From Amycolatopsis nalaikhensis (GTDB lineage: Bacteria > Actinomycetota > Actinomycetes > Mycobacteriales > Pseudonocardiaceae): 64,000 nucleotides of DNA. The notes under the pieces are model-generated. The model searched no databases and was not told the origin of the DNA. It was given only the letters and a program-made list of their open reading frames with translations. Position numbers and translations under genes: made by a program. Below are positions 46,631 through 54,599 of this stretch, one piece after another (the first letter of the stretch is position 1; the number at the start of each line of letters is the position of its first letter). The stretch lies in NCBI RefSeq assembly GCF_030264295.1, contig NZ_CP127173.1, positions 3,045,501 to 3,109,500 on the forward strand. The letters run 5' to 3'.

Positions 46631-47812
46631 CAGCTTCGCGGCCGTCTCGGTGCCGTCGGTGCCGACGAGCGCCGCCACTTCGGCGGCGCGGTCCCGCATG
46701 GCCAGGGCCGCCCCGAGCGCCGTCGTCAGCGACTCGACGGTCGGCGCCGGGCCGTCGTGCGCGACGCCGGTGCCGAGCGCCGCGACCCGGCCCGCCCAGT
46801 ACGGCTGGTCGGTGGCCTGCGGGACGACCACCTGCGGCACGCCCGCGCGGGTGGCCGTCGTCGTGGTGCCCGCGCCGCCGTGGTGCACGACCGCCGCCGT
46901 GCGCGGGAACAACGCCTGGTGGTTGACCTCGTCGACGAGGCAGACGTCGTCGCCGGTCACGGTCAGGCCCGCCCAGCCGCCCTTGAGCACCAGGCGGCGG
47001 CCGTGCGCCCGCACCGCGGCCACGGCCACTTCGGCGACGTCGGCCGCCGCGTGCATCGGCATGCTGCCGAACCCGACGTACACCGGCGGCTCGCCGTCGG
47101 CCAGGAACGCGGCCAAGTCATCCGCGAGCGGCCGTTCGTCCGGCAGGAGCCAGGCGCCGGTCTGGACGACGTCGAGGCCGTTGTCCGGCACCCACGGGTC
47201 CAGCACCCGGTCGGTCGCCAGCCACGGCCGCTTGCCGACGACGTACTCGCGGACGTCGTCCACCGCGGGCAGGCCGTGCGCGGCCCGGCTCGCGTTCAGG
47301 CCCGGCCCGAACAGCACGTTCAGGCTCTCGCGGTCGAGCTCCCACAGCGCCCGGTTGTCGGTGACACCCGGCGGGTGCGTCCGTCCCGGGTAGGCGAGCG
47401 GCGCGTGGTGCGCCGACGGCAGCGACAGCTTCTGGAACGCGACGTACTGCGACCGGATGCCGACCAGCTCGGCGACCGACAGAGCCCCGGCCGCGGCCGA
47501 GATCAGCCCGGTGGCCACCAGCACGTCGCAGTCCTCGGCGACCGGCGGCAGCGCGGCGAAGTGGTCGGCGATCAGCCGGGCGGCCCGCTCCGGCAGCCCG
47601 CCCGCCGGCGGCGCGGCCTTCGTCAGCTCGCGCGCCGACGGCCCGACCGGCACCAGCGGCACGCCGAACGCGTCGAGCAGCCGCGCGAAGTCTTCGTCCG
47701 GCGGCGCGCACACCCGAACCTCGGCTCCCAGCTCCTTCAGTCGCACCGCGAACGCCGCCAGCGGCTCGACGTCACCGCGCGAACCGTAGGTGGACAGCAG
47801 CACTCGCATCAC
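46613..47812 (-). CDS. Glycopeptide-type (GtfA/B-like) glycosyltransferase
   Basis: 399 residues, GT-B fold. M-R-V-L-L-S-T-Y-G-S-R-G-D-V-E-P-L-A-A-F at the start, C-A-P-P-D-E-D-F in the N domain and H-H-G-G-A-G-T-T-T-T-A-T-R-A-G-V-P-Q plus A-T-D-Q-P-Y-W-A-G-R-V-A-A-L-G in the sugar-nucleotide domain are nearly the pattern of vancomycin-class glucosyltransferases. There is no glycopeptide cluster in the window, so it is an orphan tailoring or resistance enzyme. It is embedded, on the opposite strand, in the galactoside unit, and its 3' end overlaps the GH36 gene by 18 bp. Confidence 0.82.
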   Translation of the reverse strand: MMRVLLSTYGSRGDVEPLAAFAVRLKELGAEVRVCAPPDEDFARLLDAFGVPLVPVGPSARELTKAAPPAGGLPERAARLIADHFAALPPVAEDCDVLVATGLISAAAGALSVAELVGIRSQYVAFQKLSLPSAHHAPLAYPGRTHPPGVTDNRALWELDRESLNVLFGPGLNASRAAHGLPAVDDVREYVVGKRPWLATDRVLDPWVPDNGLDVVQTGAWLLPDERPLADDLAAFLADGEPPVYVGFGSMPMHAAADVAEVAVAAVRAHGRRLVLKGGWAGLTVTGDDVCLVDEVNHQALFPRTAAVVHHGGAGTTTTATRAGVPQVVVPQATDQPYWAGRVAALGTGVAHDGPAPTVESLTTALGAALAMRDRAAEVAALVGTDGTETAAKLLLGPA

Positions 47813-47933
47813 GCAAACCCCCAGGTCGTGGCTCAGTGCGCTGATTCTGCGGGACGCACGGGGTCTTGCCGCAAGCCCGGGGGTGCGCTATACCTTGGGT
47901 ACGACGGAAAGCCCGTGTCCCCTTTGGACGTTC

Positions 47934-48935
47934 TCAGGGCAGCGAAACCGGCAAGACGAAGGTCGGCGATCCCGTCGGGTAGTACCGCAGCTCCGCGTCG
48001 CCCGAGGCCGTCAGGGTGAACGCCGTGATCGCGTCCTCCGACTGCGCTGCCACGTAACACGTCCCGTCGACCAGCGCGAAGTGCCGCGGGTTGGCCCCGC
48101 ACGGCTGGTCCGCCACGGCGGCCGCTTCGTCGAGCGCGAACTCCGTCACGCAGTCCGGCCCGCGGTTGGACACGTACATGCGCGAGTCGGCCAGTTCCAG
48201 GTGGGCCACCAGGTTCGCCACTGAAGGCTCTTTCAACGTCGACGGCGTGACCGACACCACGGAGAACGCCCCGGGCGAGGTTTCCCGGACGGTCACGACG
48301 GTTCCGGCCAGCTCGCCGACCACGTACGCGAGGTCCGTCCCCGGCCGCCGGACCAGCTGACGCGGGCCCGTGCCCGGGGGCAGTTCCGACACGGCGAGCA
48401 GCTCGACCGCGCCCGACGGCGTCAGCGTGTAGCTGCGGATTTCGTCCGTGCCCAGATCGACCGCGCTCACCATCGACGGCCCGGGGACCGCCATGTGGAC
48501 GTGCGCCGCCTCCTGCCGGTCGGTGCGCGGGCCGCTGCCCTCGTGCTGGACCAGCGCGGTCCGCGACTCCAGCTCGCCCGTCGGCGAGAGCGAGAACACC
48601 GCGAGGCTGCCGCCGGTGTAGTTGGCGCACAGCAGGAACCGGCCGTCGGGCGTCACCGCCAGGTGGCACGGGTGCGCGCCGCCGGTCTCGGCCGTGCCGA
48701 GCACCGAAAGCTCGCCGGAGTCGCCGATGGACAGCGCGGTGACTCCGCCGGCGGCGGTCTCGTTCACGGCGTACAGCACGGGCAGCGACGGGTGCCGGGT
48801 CAGCCACGACGGCGACTCCAAGGCCAGCGACGCGACCTCGTGCAGCTCGCCCGTCGCGGACCGGGAGAACGTCGTGATCCCCGTGCCGTTCCCCGCTTCC
48901 CCGGTGTAGCAGCCGACGAAGACCAGTTCAGCCAT
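47934..48935 (-). CDS. Seven-bladed beta-propeller lactonase
   Basis: 333 residues, 6-phosphogluconolactonase-like family (PF10282). Repeated blades are visible: L-E-S-P-S-W-L-T-R-H-P-S-L-P-V-L-Y-A-V-N-E, then L-A-V-T-P-D-G-R-F-L-L-C-A-N-Y and H-M-A-V-P-G-P-S. In this setting it most likely opens galactono-lactone to galactonate. It follows the aldolase gene with an 8-bp overlap, so the two are one transcript. Confidence 0.82.
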   Translation of the reverse strand: MAELVFVGCYTGEAGNGTGITTFSRSATGELHEVASLALESPSWLTRHPSLPVLYAVNETAAGGVTALSIGDSGELSVLGTAETGGAHPCHLAVTPDGRFLLCANYTGGSLAVFSLSPTGELESRTALVQHEGSGPRTDRQEAAHVHMAVPGPSMVSAVDLGTDEIRSYTLTPSGAVELLAVSELPPGTGPRQLVRRPGTDLAYVVGELAGTVVTVRETSPGAFSVVSVTPSTLKEPSVANLVAHLELADSRMYVSNRGPDCVTEFALDEAAAVADQPCGANPRHFALVDGTCYVAAQSEDAITAFTLTASGDAELRYYPTGSPTFVLPVSLP

Positions 48936-49545
48936 GCGCGCTCCTCAACAGCGTCTCGACCCGGGCGGCGATCTCCGCGGTGGTGCCGCGGGTCAGCGCC
49001 GAGCCGATCCCGCACGCCACCGCGCCCGCTGCCAGCCAGCCTGGCACGTCCTCGGGTCCGATGCCGCCGGTGGGCACCAACGGCGCCTGCGGCAGCGCAG
49101 CCCGCACGTCCTTCACCCACGACGGCGACAAGGCCGACGCCGGGAACACCTTGACCGCGTCGGCCCCTTCTTCCAGCGCCCGCACGATTTCCGTCACCGA
49201 ACCGGCGCCCGGGAAAGCGGCCGCGCCGTACCGGTGCGCGGTGCGGATCACCGCCGCGTCGACCGACGGCGACACGAGGAACCGCGCGCCCGCCCGGATG
49301 GCCAGCGCCGCCGAAGCCTCGTCGAGGACGGTGCCCGCGCCGATCGTCGCGTCCGGGTAGGCCGCGGCGAGGCCCGAGATCGCGTCGAGCGCGCCCGGGT
49401 TCGTCAGCGGCAGCTCGATCGAGCGCAGCCCGGCTTCGAGCGCGGCGCGGGCGGCCGAAACGGCCGACTCGGCGTCGTGCGTGCGCACGATCCCGACGAC
49501 GCCTTGGCGCAGTGCGTCCGCCGTGATCTCCCAGCGGTAGGTCAT
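48928..49545 (-). CDS. dgoA: KDPG/KDPGal aldolase
   Basis: 205 residues, the right size for the class I Eda/DgoA family. The Schiff-base lysine is in D-A-V-K-V-F-P-A and the general acid in S-I-E-L-P-L-T-N; P-T-G-G-I-G-P-E-D-V near the end binds phosphate. Cleaves 2-keto-3-deoxy-6-phosphogalactonate (or gluconate) to pyruvate and glyceraldehyde-3-phosphate. The galactonate assignment rests on the nearby DgoD-like dehydratase; the sequence alone also fits Eda. It is divergent from the GH27 gene. Confidence 0.8.
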   Translation of the reverse strand: MTYRWEITADALRQGVVGIVRTHDAESAVSAARAALEAGLRSIELPLTNPGALDAISGLAAAYPDATIGAGTVLDEASAALAIRAGARFLVSPSVDAAVIRTAHRYGAAAFPGAGSVTEIVRALEEGADAVKVFPASALSPSWVKDVRAALPQAPLVPTGGIGPEDVPGWLAAGAVACGIGSALTRGTTAEIAARVETLLRSAHG

Positions 49546-49571
49546 CGGTCCACCTCCGTGCCGATCAGTGG

Positions 49572-49620
49572 GCTGAAGGGGACTTTCCTGGCATGTGATG
49601 CGAGGAAAGTCCCCTTCAGC
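49572..49620. repeat. Large hairpin of GGGGACTTTCC type with a third half-copy
   Basis: Perfect 18-bp arms, GCTGAAGGGGACTTTCCT and its complement, with a 13-bp loop, immediately upstream of the aldolase gene. A partial further arm (ACGTCCCCTTCATC) follows at 49637-49650. A relative with GGGGGCTTCC arms is at 24950. It may be a dispersed repeat or a leader structure; it lies between the aldolase start and the operator at 49670. Confidence 0.6.
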
Positions 49621-49669
49621 GCATCAGATGAGACGAACGTCCCCTTCATCGCGGACAGCATAGCGGGTG

Positions 49670-49688
49670 AAATCTTAATTTAGGATTT
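49670..49688. promoter_or_regulatory. Candidate operator of the divergent GH27/aldolase genes
   Basis: AAATCTTAA-T-TTAGGATTT, 8 of 9 arm positions match, in a strongly A/T-rich patch. TTGAC follows after five bases, giving a promoter-like arrangement also seen at 41490. It lies between the aldolase-lactonase operon and the GH27 operon and is a likely regulator site for both. Confidence 0.5.
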
Positions 49689-49771
49689 ATTCTTGACGCA
49701 TGCCGAGACGCCCCGGCATGCTGCTCGCGGCTCGCTCGACGCTGTTTCACTGGAGAAGGGTGTCCGGCAAC

Positions 49772-51814
49772 ATGCTTCTGAAGAGATCTCTGGCGGTGGT
49801 CGCCGCGCTGGCCGCGGCGGTCACGGTGGCTCCCGCGCAAGCGGCACCGGCGGTGGACCAAGGTGCCCCCGACTACTACGACAGCGGAGTCGCGAAGACC
49901 CCGTACATGGGCTGGAACACCTACTACGGTCTCGGCGCGCCCAGCGAGGCGTCGGTGAAGTCCGTCGCCGACTTCCTCGTCTCCAGCGGCCTGCGCGACG
50001 CCGGCTACCGCTACGTCTGGATCGACGGCGGCTGGACCGCCCCGGACCCGCGCGACGCGCAGGGCAACCTCCACGAAGACCCGGCGAAGTTCCCGAGTGG
50101 ACTGTCCACTTTGGTCACTTACCTGCACGACCGCGGCCTGAAGGCCGGGATCTACACCGACGCGGGCGCCTCCGACGGCAAGAACTGCGCGGCCGGCTCC
50201 GGCGGCTACTACGAGCAGGACACCAAGCGCTTCGCGAGCTGGAAGTTCGACGCCGTCAAGGTCGACTTCCTCTGCGGCATCGCCCAGAACCTCAAGCCCG
50301 CCGAGGCGTTCACGCAGTTCAGCCAGGCGCTCGCCAAGGCCGGGCGCCCGATGGTGCTCAACATCTGCAACCCGGTCACCGACGAGTGGGGCGTCCCGCA
50401 CGGCCCCGACCAGGTCGCCGGCATCGCCTACACCTACGGCCCGCTCGTCGCCGACTCCTGGCGCACCAGCACCGACATCGCGTTCGGCACGCCGTACGAA
50501 GGCATCTGGAAAGACGTCCTGCGCAACATGGACGCCAACGCCGCGCACCCCGAGGCGAACGGGCCGGGCCACTACAACGACCCCGACTACCTCATCCCGA
50601 TGCGCAAGACCGAGCAGGGCACCTACGAGCTGAACGAGGAGGAGTCGACCACCCAGTTCGTCATGTGGGCGGAGATGGCCTCCCCGCTGATCCTCGGCTC
50701 GGACCCGCGCACGCTGCCCGCGTCGATGCTGAAGACGTTGAAGAACCCGGAAATCGTCGGGGTCAACCAGGACCGCCTCGGCATCCAGGGCGTCCGCGTC
50801 GCGACGACCGGCACCACGGACACCTACAGCAAGGTCCTGTCCCAGCGGGGTGACCGCGCCGTCGTGCTGCTCAACCGCGGTGAGGCGCCGACGCAGATGA
50901 CGCTGAACTTCGCCGACGCCGGGCTCAGCGGCCCGGTGGCCGTGCGCGACCTCCGCGCCCGCGCCGACCGTGGCACCGCGACCGGTTCCTACACGGTCAC
51001 CGTGCCCGCACACGGCACCGCGTTCCTCCGCCTGCACGGCACCGACCTCGTCCCGGGCACCGACGTCGGCGGCCCGGCCTCGGCCAGCCCCGCGGTGGTC
51101 CGTACCGGCGGCCGGACCGTGACGTTCTTCCGCGACCCGGCGGGGAACCTCGTGCAGGACGGCCTCGGCGGCTCGCGCCAGGTCGGCGGCAAGTTCCTCG
51201 GCCAGCCCGCCGCCGTCGCCACCGACGGCCGGGTCGACGTCTACGTCCGCGGCCTCGACAACGCCGCCTACCAGCGCACCTACCGCTACGGGAGCTGGGG
51301 TGAGTGGCAGCGGCTCGGCGGGACGCTCACCGATTCGCCGTCCGTGACCACCGACGGCACGCTCTTCGCGCGCGGCTCCGACGGCCAGGTCTGGCAGCGG
51401 ACCGCGGACGGCCAGTGGTCCGGTCTGGGCGCGCCCGGCGGCCAGCCGATCTACGGCCGTCCCGGCGCGGCGACGTCGACCGGCGGCACGGTCGTGGCAG
51501 TCCGCACCGCCGACGACAGCGTCTGGGTGCGCACGAAGACCGGCGGCGCGTGGTCGGACTGGACGTCCATCGGCGGCACGATCAGCAGCAGCCCGACGCT
51601 GGTCGCGGTCGGCGCGAAGGTCGCGCTCACCGCGTCCGCGAGCGACTACACCCTGTGGGCCAACGACTGGTCCGGTTCCTGGGCGGGCTGGTTCAAACGG
51701 CCGCAGTACCCGAGCGGGAGCATCGTGGGCACCCTGGGCGCGGCTTCGGACGGCGCGTCGCTGTGGTTCGCCGCCCGCGGGCCGGACGACCATGTCCACG
51801 TAGCGAAGTTCTGA
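49772..51814 (+). CDS. Secreted alpha-galactosidase, GH27, with a C-terminal propeller-like domain
   Basis: 680 residues from the ATG at 49772; a GTG at 49760 with GGAGAAGG just before it is the alternative. Signal peptide (L-L-K-R-S-L-A-V-V-A-A-L-A-A-A, cleavage near A-Q-A). GH27 barrel: P-Y-M-G-W-N-T-Y-Y-G, W-I-D-G-G-W, nucleophile D165 in V-K-V-D-F-L and acid/base D235 in S-T-D-I-A. From about 430 there are repeated W-x-x-W-x-x-L/I-G-G units (G-E-W-Q-R-L-G-G, S-D-W-T-S-I-G-G), typical of a PLL-type sugar-binding propeller. It probably degrades galactomannan-type or raffinose-type sugars outside the cell. Confidence 0.88.
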   Translation: MLLKRSLAVVAALAAAVTVAPAQAAPAVDQGAPDYYDSGVAKTPYMGWNTYYGLGAPSEASVKSVADFLVSSGLRDAGYRYVWIDGGWTAPDPRDAQGNLHEDPAKFPSGLSTLVTYLHDRGLKAGIYTDAGASDGKNCAAGSGGYYEQDTKRFASWKFDAVKVDFLCGIAQNLKPAEAFTQFSQALAKAGRPMVLNICNPVTDEWGVPHGPDQVAGIAYTYGPLVADSWRTSTDIAFGTPYEGIWKDVLRNMDANAAHPEANGPGHYNDPDYLIPMRKTEQGTYELNEEESTTQFVMWAEMASPLILGSDPRTLPASMLKTLKNPEIVGVNQDRLGIQGVRVATTGTTDTYSKVLSQRGDRAVVLLNRGEAPTQMTLNFADAGLSGPVAVRDLRARADRGTATGSYTVTVPAHGTAFLRLHGTDLVPGTDVGGPASASPAVVRTGGRTVTFFRDPAGNLVQDGLGGSRQVGGKFLGQPAAVATDGRVDVYVRGLDNAAYQRTYRYGSWGEWQRLGGTLTDSPSVTTDGTLFARGSDGQVWQRTADGQWSGLGAPGGQPIYGRPGAATSTGGTVVAVRTADDSVWVRTKTGGAWSDWTSIGGTISSSPTLVAVGAKVALTASASDYTLWANDWSGSWAGWFKRPQYPSGSIVGTLGAASDGASLWFAARGPDDHVHVAKF

Positions 51815-51828
51815 CACAGGGAGAGGCG

Positions 51829-52512
51829 ATGTCTGCGCGTACCGCGGTGGTGACCGGAGCGGCGTCCGGGATCGGGAAGGCGACGGCCCGGAAGCTCCTC
51901 GACGACGGCTACCGCGTGCTGGGCGTGGACATCGCCGAACTCCCCGACGGCGTCGTGCCGATCCGGGGCTCGGTGGCCGACGAAGCGACCTGGGCCGACA
52001 TCGGCGAAGTCGACGCCCTGGTCAGCAACGCCTACGTGCCGAGCACCGGGCCGCTGCACGAGATCGACCGCGCCGAGTGGCAGCGGCAGCTCAACGTCAA
52101 CCTGACCGGCACGTACCTCGCCGTGAAGGCGTGCCTGCCGTCGCTGCGGGCCCGGCGCGGCGCGGTCGTGCTGGTCTCGTCGGTGCACGCGCACTTCGGG
52201 CTGCCGGGCCACCCCGCGTACGCGGCGAGCAAGGGCGCGCTCGTCGCGCTGGCCCGGCAGCTGGCCGTCGAGTACGCGCCCGACGTGCGCGTCAACTCCG
52301 TGCTGCCGGGGCCGGTGCTCACCGAAGCCTGGAACCGCATCTCGCCGGAGGACCGCGAGCGCAGTGCCCGGGCGACCCCGGCCGGCCGCCTCGGCGACCC
52401 GGCCGAAGTGGCGAACGTGATCGCCTTCCTGCTCTCGGACGCGGCGTCGTTCGTCACCGGGGCCGAGCTGACCGTCGACGGCGGCTGGTCCGCCGCCAAG
52501 GATTCCGCGTAG
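51829..52512 (+). CDS. SDR oxidoreductase, probable sugar (galactose) dehydrogenase
   Basis: 227 residues. T-G-A-A-S-G-I-G for NAD(P) binding, catalytic Tyr and Lys in Y-A-A-S-K-G-A-L-V-A-L and the C-terminal T-V-D-G-G-W are classical SDR marks. ATG preceded by GGAGAGG. It stands between the secreted alpha-galactosidase and a DgoD-like dehydratase, so oxidation of galactose to galactono-lactone is the natural guess. Oxidation of another sugar acid is possible. Confidence 0.8.
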   Translation: MSARTAVVTGAASGIGKATARKLLDDGYRVLGVDIAELPDGVVPIRGSVADEATWADIGEVDALVSNAYVPSTGPLHEIDRAEWQRQLNVNLTGTYLAVKACLPSLRARRGAVVLVSSVHAHFGLPGHPAYAASKGALVALARQLAVEYAPDVRVNSVLPGPVLTEAWNRISPEDRERSARATPAGRLGDPAEVANVIAFLLSDAASFVTGAELTVDGGWSAAKDSA

Positions 52513-52525
52513 ATGGGGGACACGG

Positions 52526-53671
52526 GTGAAGATCACCGGGGTTGAAACGTTTCTGGTCGCGCCGCGCTGGCTGTTCCTCAAGGTCAGCACCGACGAAGGG
52601 GTCAGCGGCTGGGGGGAGCCCGTGGTCGAGGGCCGCGCGGAGACCGTGCGCGCGGCCGTCCACGAGCTGTCCGAGCTGCTCATCGGCCAGGACCCGCTGC
52701 GCATCGAAGACCACTGGCAGGTACTGCGCCGCGGCGGGTTCTACCGCGGCGGCCCGGTGCTCTCCAGCGCGCTCGCCGGGTTCGACCACGCGCTGTGGGA
52801 CATCGCCGGCAAGGTCCGCGACGCCCCGGTGCACGAGCTGCTCGGCGGCCCGGTCCGCGACCGCGTCCGGGTCTACAGCTGGGTCGGCGGCGACCGGCCG
52901 TCCGGCATCCGCGAAGCCGTGTCCGCGCAGGTCGAGGCGGGGTTCACGGCGGTGAAGATGAACGTCGCCGGCCCGCTGACCGCGATCGCGTCCCCCGCCG
53001 AAGCCGACGCGGCCGTGGCACGCGCATGGGAGGCGCGGGAGGTGCTCGGCCCGCACCGCGACCTCGCGATCGACTTCCACGGCCGCGTCTCGCCCGCGAT
53101 GGCCCGGCGGCTGGTCAAGCTCCTCGAAGACGTCCAGCCGATGTTCGTCGAGGAGCCGATCCTGCCCGAGACCCAGGGCGACGCGCTGCGCTCGATCGTC
53201 GAGGCATCGACCGTGCCGATCGCGCTCGGCGAGCGGCTCTACTCGCGGTGGGAGTTCAAGCCGGTGCTCGACGCCGGGGTCGCGGTGGTCCAGCCGGACC
53301 CGTCGCACGCGGGCGGCATTTCCGAGCTGCGCCGGATCGGCGCGCTCGCCGAGGTGTACGGCGCTTCGCTCGCGCCGCACTGCCCGCTCGGGCCGATCTC
53401 GCTGGCCGCGTCGCTGCAGGTCGCGTTCGCGACGCCGAACTTCCTGATCCAGGAGCAGAGCGTCGGCATGCACTACCACGAAGGCCAGGAGCACCAGTAC
53501 CTCGCGGACGCGTCGATCTTCGCGTTCCGCGACGGCTACGCGGCCCGTCCGCTCGGGCCCGGCCTGGGCATCGAGGTCGACGAAGCGGCCGTCCGGCGCG
53601 CGGCCGAGGTCGGGCACACCTGGCGCTCGCCGGTGTGGCGGCACGAGGACGGCGGGCTCGCCGAATGGTGA
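52526..53671 (+). CDS. dgoD: Galactonate dehydratase-like enolase-superfamily enzyme
   Basis: 381 residues from a GTG, the same length as E. coli DgoD. The metal ligands and catalytic residues fall at almost the same positions known for that enzyme: D183 with H185 (I-D-F-H-G-R), E209 (F-V-E-E-P-I), E236 (A-L-G-E-R-L), H261 and H285 (A-P-H-C-P-L-G-P). It should dehydrate D-galactonate to 2-keto-3-deoxygalactonate. Its stop overlaps the next gene by 7 bp. A gluconate or other aldonate dehydratase remains a lesser possibility. Confidence 0.86.
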   Translation: MKITGVETFLVAPRWLFLKVSTDEGVSGWGEPVVEGRAETVRAAVHELSELLIGQDPLRIEDHWQVLRRGGFYRGGPVLSSALAGFDHALWDIAGKVRDAPVHELLGGPVRDRVRVYSWVGGDRPSGIREAVSAQVEAGFTAVKMNVAGPLTAIASPAEADAAVARAWEAREVLGPHRDLAIDFHGRVSPAMARRLVKLLEDVQPMFVEEPILPETQGDALRSIVEASTVPIALGERLYSRWEFKPVLDAGVAVVQPDPSHAGGISELRRIGALAEVYGASLAPHCPLGPISLAASLQVAFATPNFLIQEQSVGMHYHEGQEHQYLADASIFAFRDGYAARPLGPGLGIEVDEAAVRRAAEVGHTWRSPVWRHEDGGLAEW

Positions 53672-54516
53672 CCTGGCTCGAGCGCGGCGACCTGCGGCTG
53701 GGCTTGGTGCCGGAGCTGGGCGGGCGGCTGCTGTCGGTGCGCTACCGCGGCACCGAGCTGCTGTGGCGCAACGCCGAGCTGCTCGACGACGACCTGCGCG
53801 GCGAGTACGCGCCGAACTCGGGGCGGATGGGCGACTGGGTCAACTACGGCGGGGACAAGACGTGGCCCGCACCCCAGGGCTGGGACGGCCCGGACCAGTG
53901 GCCCGGCCCGCCGGACCCGGTCCTCGACTCCGGCCCGTACACCGCGGACGTCGACGGCGACACGGTGACGATGACCAGCGCGCCGGACCCGCGCACCGGC
54001 CTGCGGTTCACGCGCGCGATCACGATCCTCGACGACGGCTACGAACTGCGGCTGCAGGCCATGAACGTTTCGCCGCGCCCGGTGCGGTGGGCTTTGTGGA
54101 ACGTGACCCAGCTGCCCGGCGGCGGCCTGGTCACGGCGGGCCTCCGGCGCCCCGACGTCGTCGCGCTGGTGGCCGGGACCGGGACACCGGAGTACACAGT
54201 GGACGGTGACCGGCTGGTCGTGCCCGCGCAGGACGTCGTCGGCAAGCTCGGGGTACCGGGCACGGCTGGCTGGGTGACATACGGGCCGCTGACGCTGTCA
54301 TTCGACGTCGACCCGGCGGGCGAGTACCCCGACGGAGGCTCGCCGCTGGAGATCTGGCTGGAGCACCCGCTGCCGGAGCCGCTGGCGTCGCTCGGGGACC
54401 TGGACCCGCCGGCGCGGATCGTCGAGCTGGAGGTCCTCGGCCCGCTGACCAGCCTCGAACCGGGCGCCACGACGAACCTGACGATCCGCGCAACTCTCCC
54501 GCGCGCCCGGTCGTGA
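53665..54516 (+). CDS. Aldose-epimerase-like (DUF4380) protein
   Basis: 283 residues from the ATG at 53665, which overlaps the dehydratase stop. The sequence has galactose mutarotase-like supersandwich features: L-V-P-E-L-G-G-R-L-L-S-V-R-Y-R-G-T-E-L-L-W-R-N and later G-Y-E-L-R-L-Q-A-M-N-V-S, W-A-L-W-N-V-T-Q. DUF4380 proteins are thought to bind or epimerise carbohydrates. As the last gene of the operon it may interconvert galactose anomers. The TGA stop lies in palindromic element copy 5. Confidence 0.72.
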   Translation: MVTWLERGDLRLGLVPELGGRLLSVRYRGTELLWRNAELLDDDLRGEYAPNSGRMGDWVNYGGDKTWPAPQGWDGPDQWPGPPDPVLDSGPYTADVDGDTVTMTSAPDPRTGLRFTRAITILDDGYELRLQAMNVSPRPVRWALWNVTQLPGGGLVTAGLRRPDVVALVAGTGTPEYTVDGDRLVVPAQDVVGKLGVPGTAGWVTYGPLTLSFDVDPAGEYPDGGSPLEIWLEHPLPEPLASLGDLDPPARIVELEVLGPLTSLEPGATTNLTIRATLPRARS

Positions 54517-54554
54517 GTGTTCAGGGCGGTTCTAACCGCCCTAAACACTCACGA
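54511..54554. terminator. 44-bp palindromic element (copy 5)
   Basis: 21-bp arms with one mismatch and CT centre; ends TCGTGAGTG and CACTCACGA, inner arm TTCAGGGCGGTT. It ends the galactoside operon; the DUF4380 stop (TGA, 54514-54516) is in the left arm. purB begins 46 bp later in the same direction, so here the element separates co-directional genes. Confidence 0.72.
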
Positions 54555-54599
54555 CCCCGGGGGCGGAGGCGGGCTGACCTGCGCGGGTATCGTGGGGCC

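Noticed and set aside
49572..49650. Short CRISPR-like repeats
   Set aside because: Two inverted arms and a half copy; no regular direct repeats or spacers.
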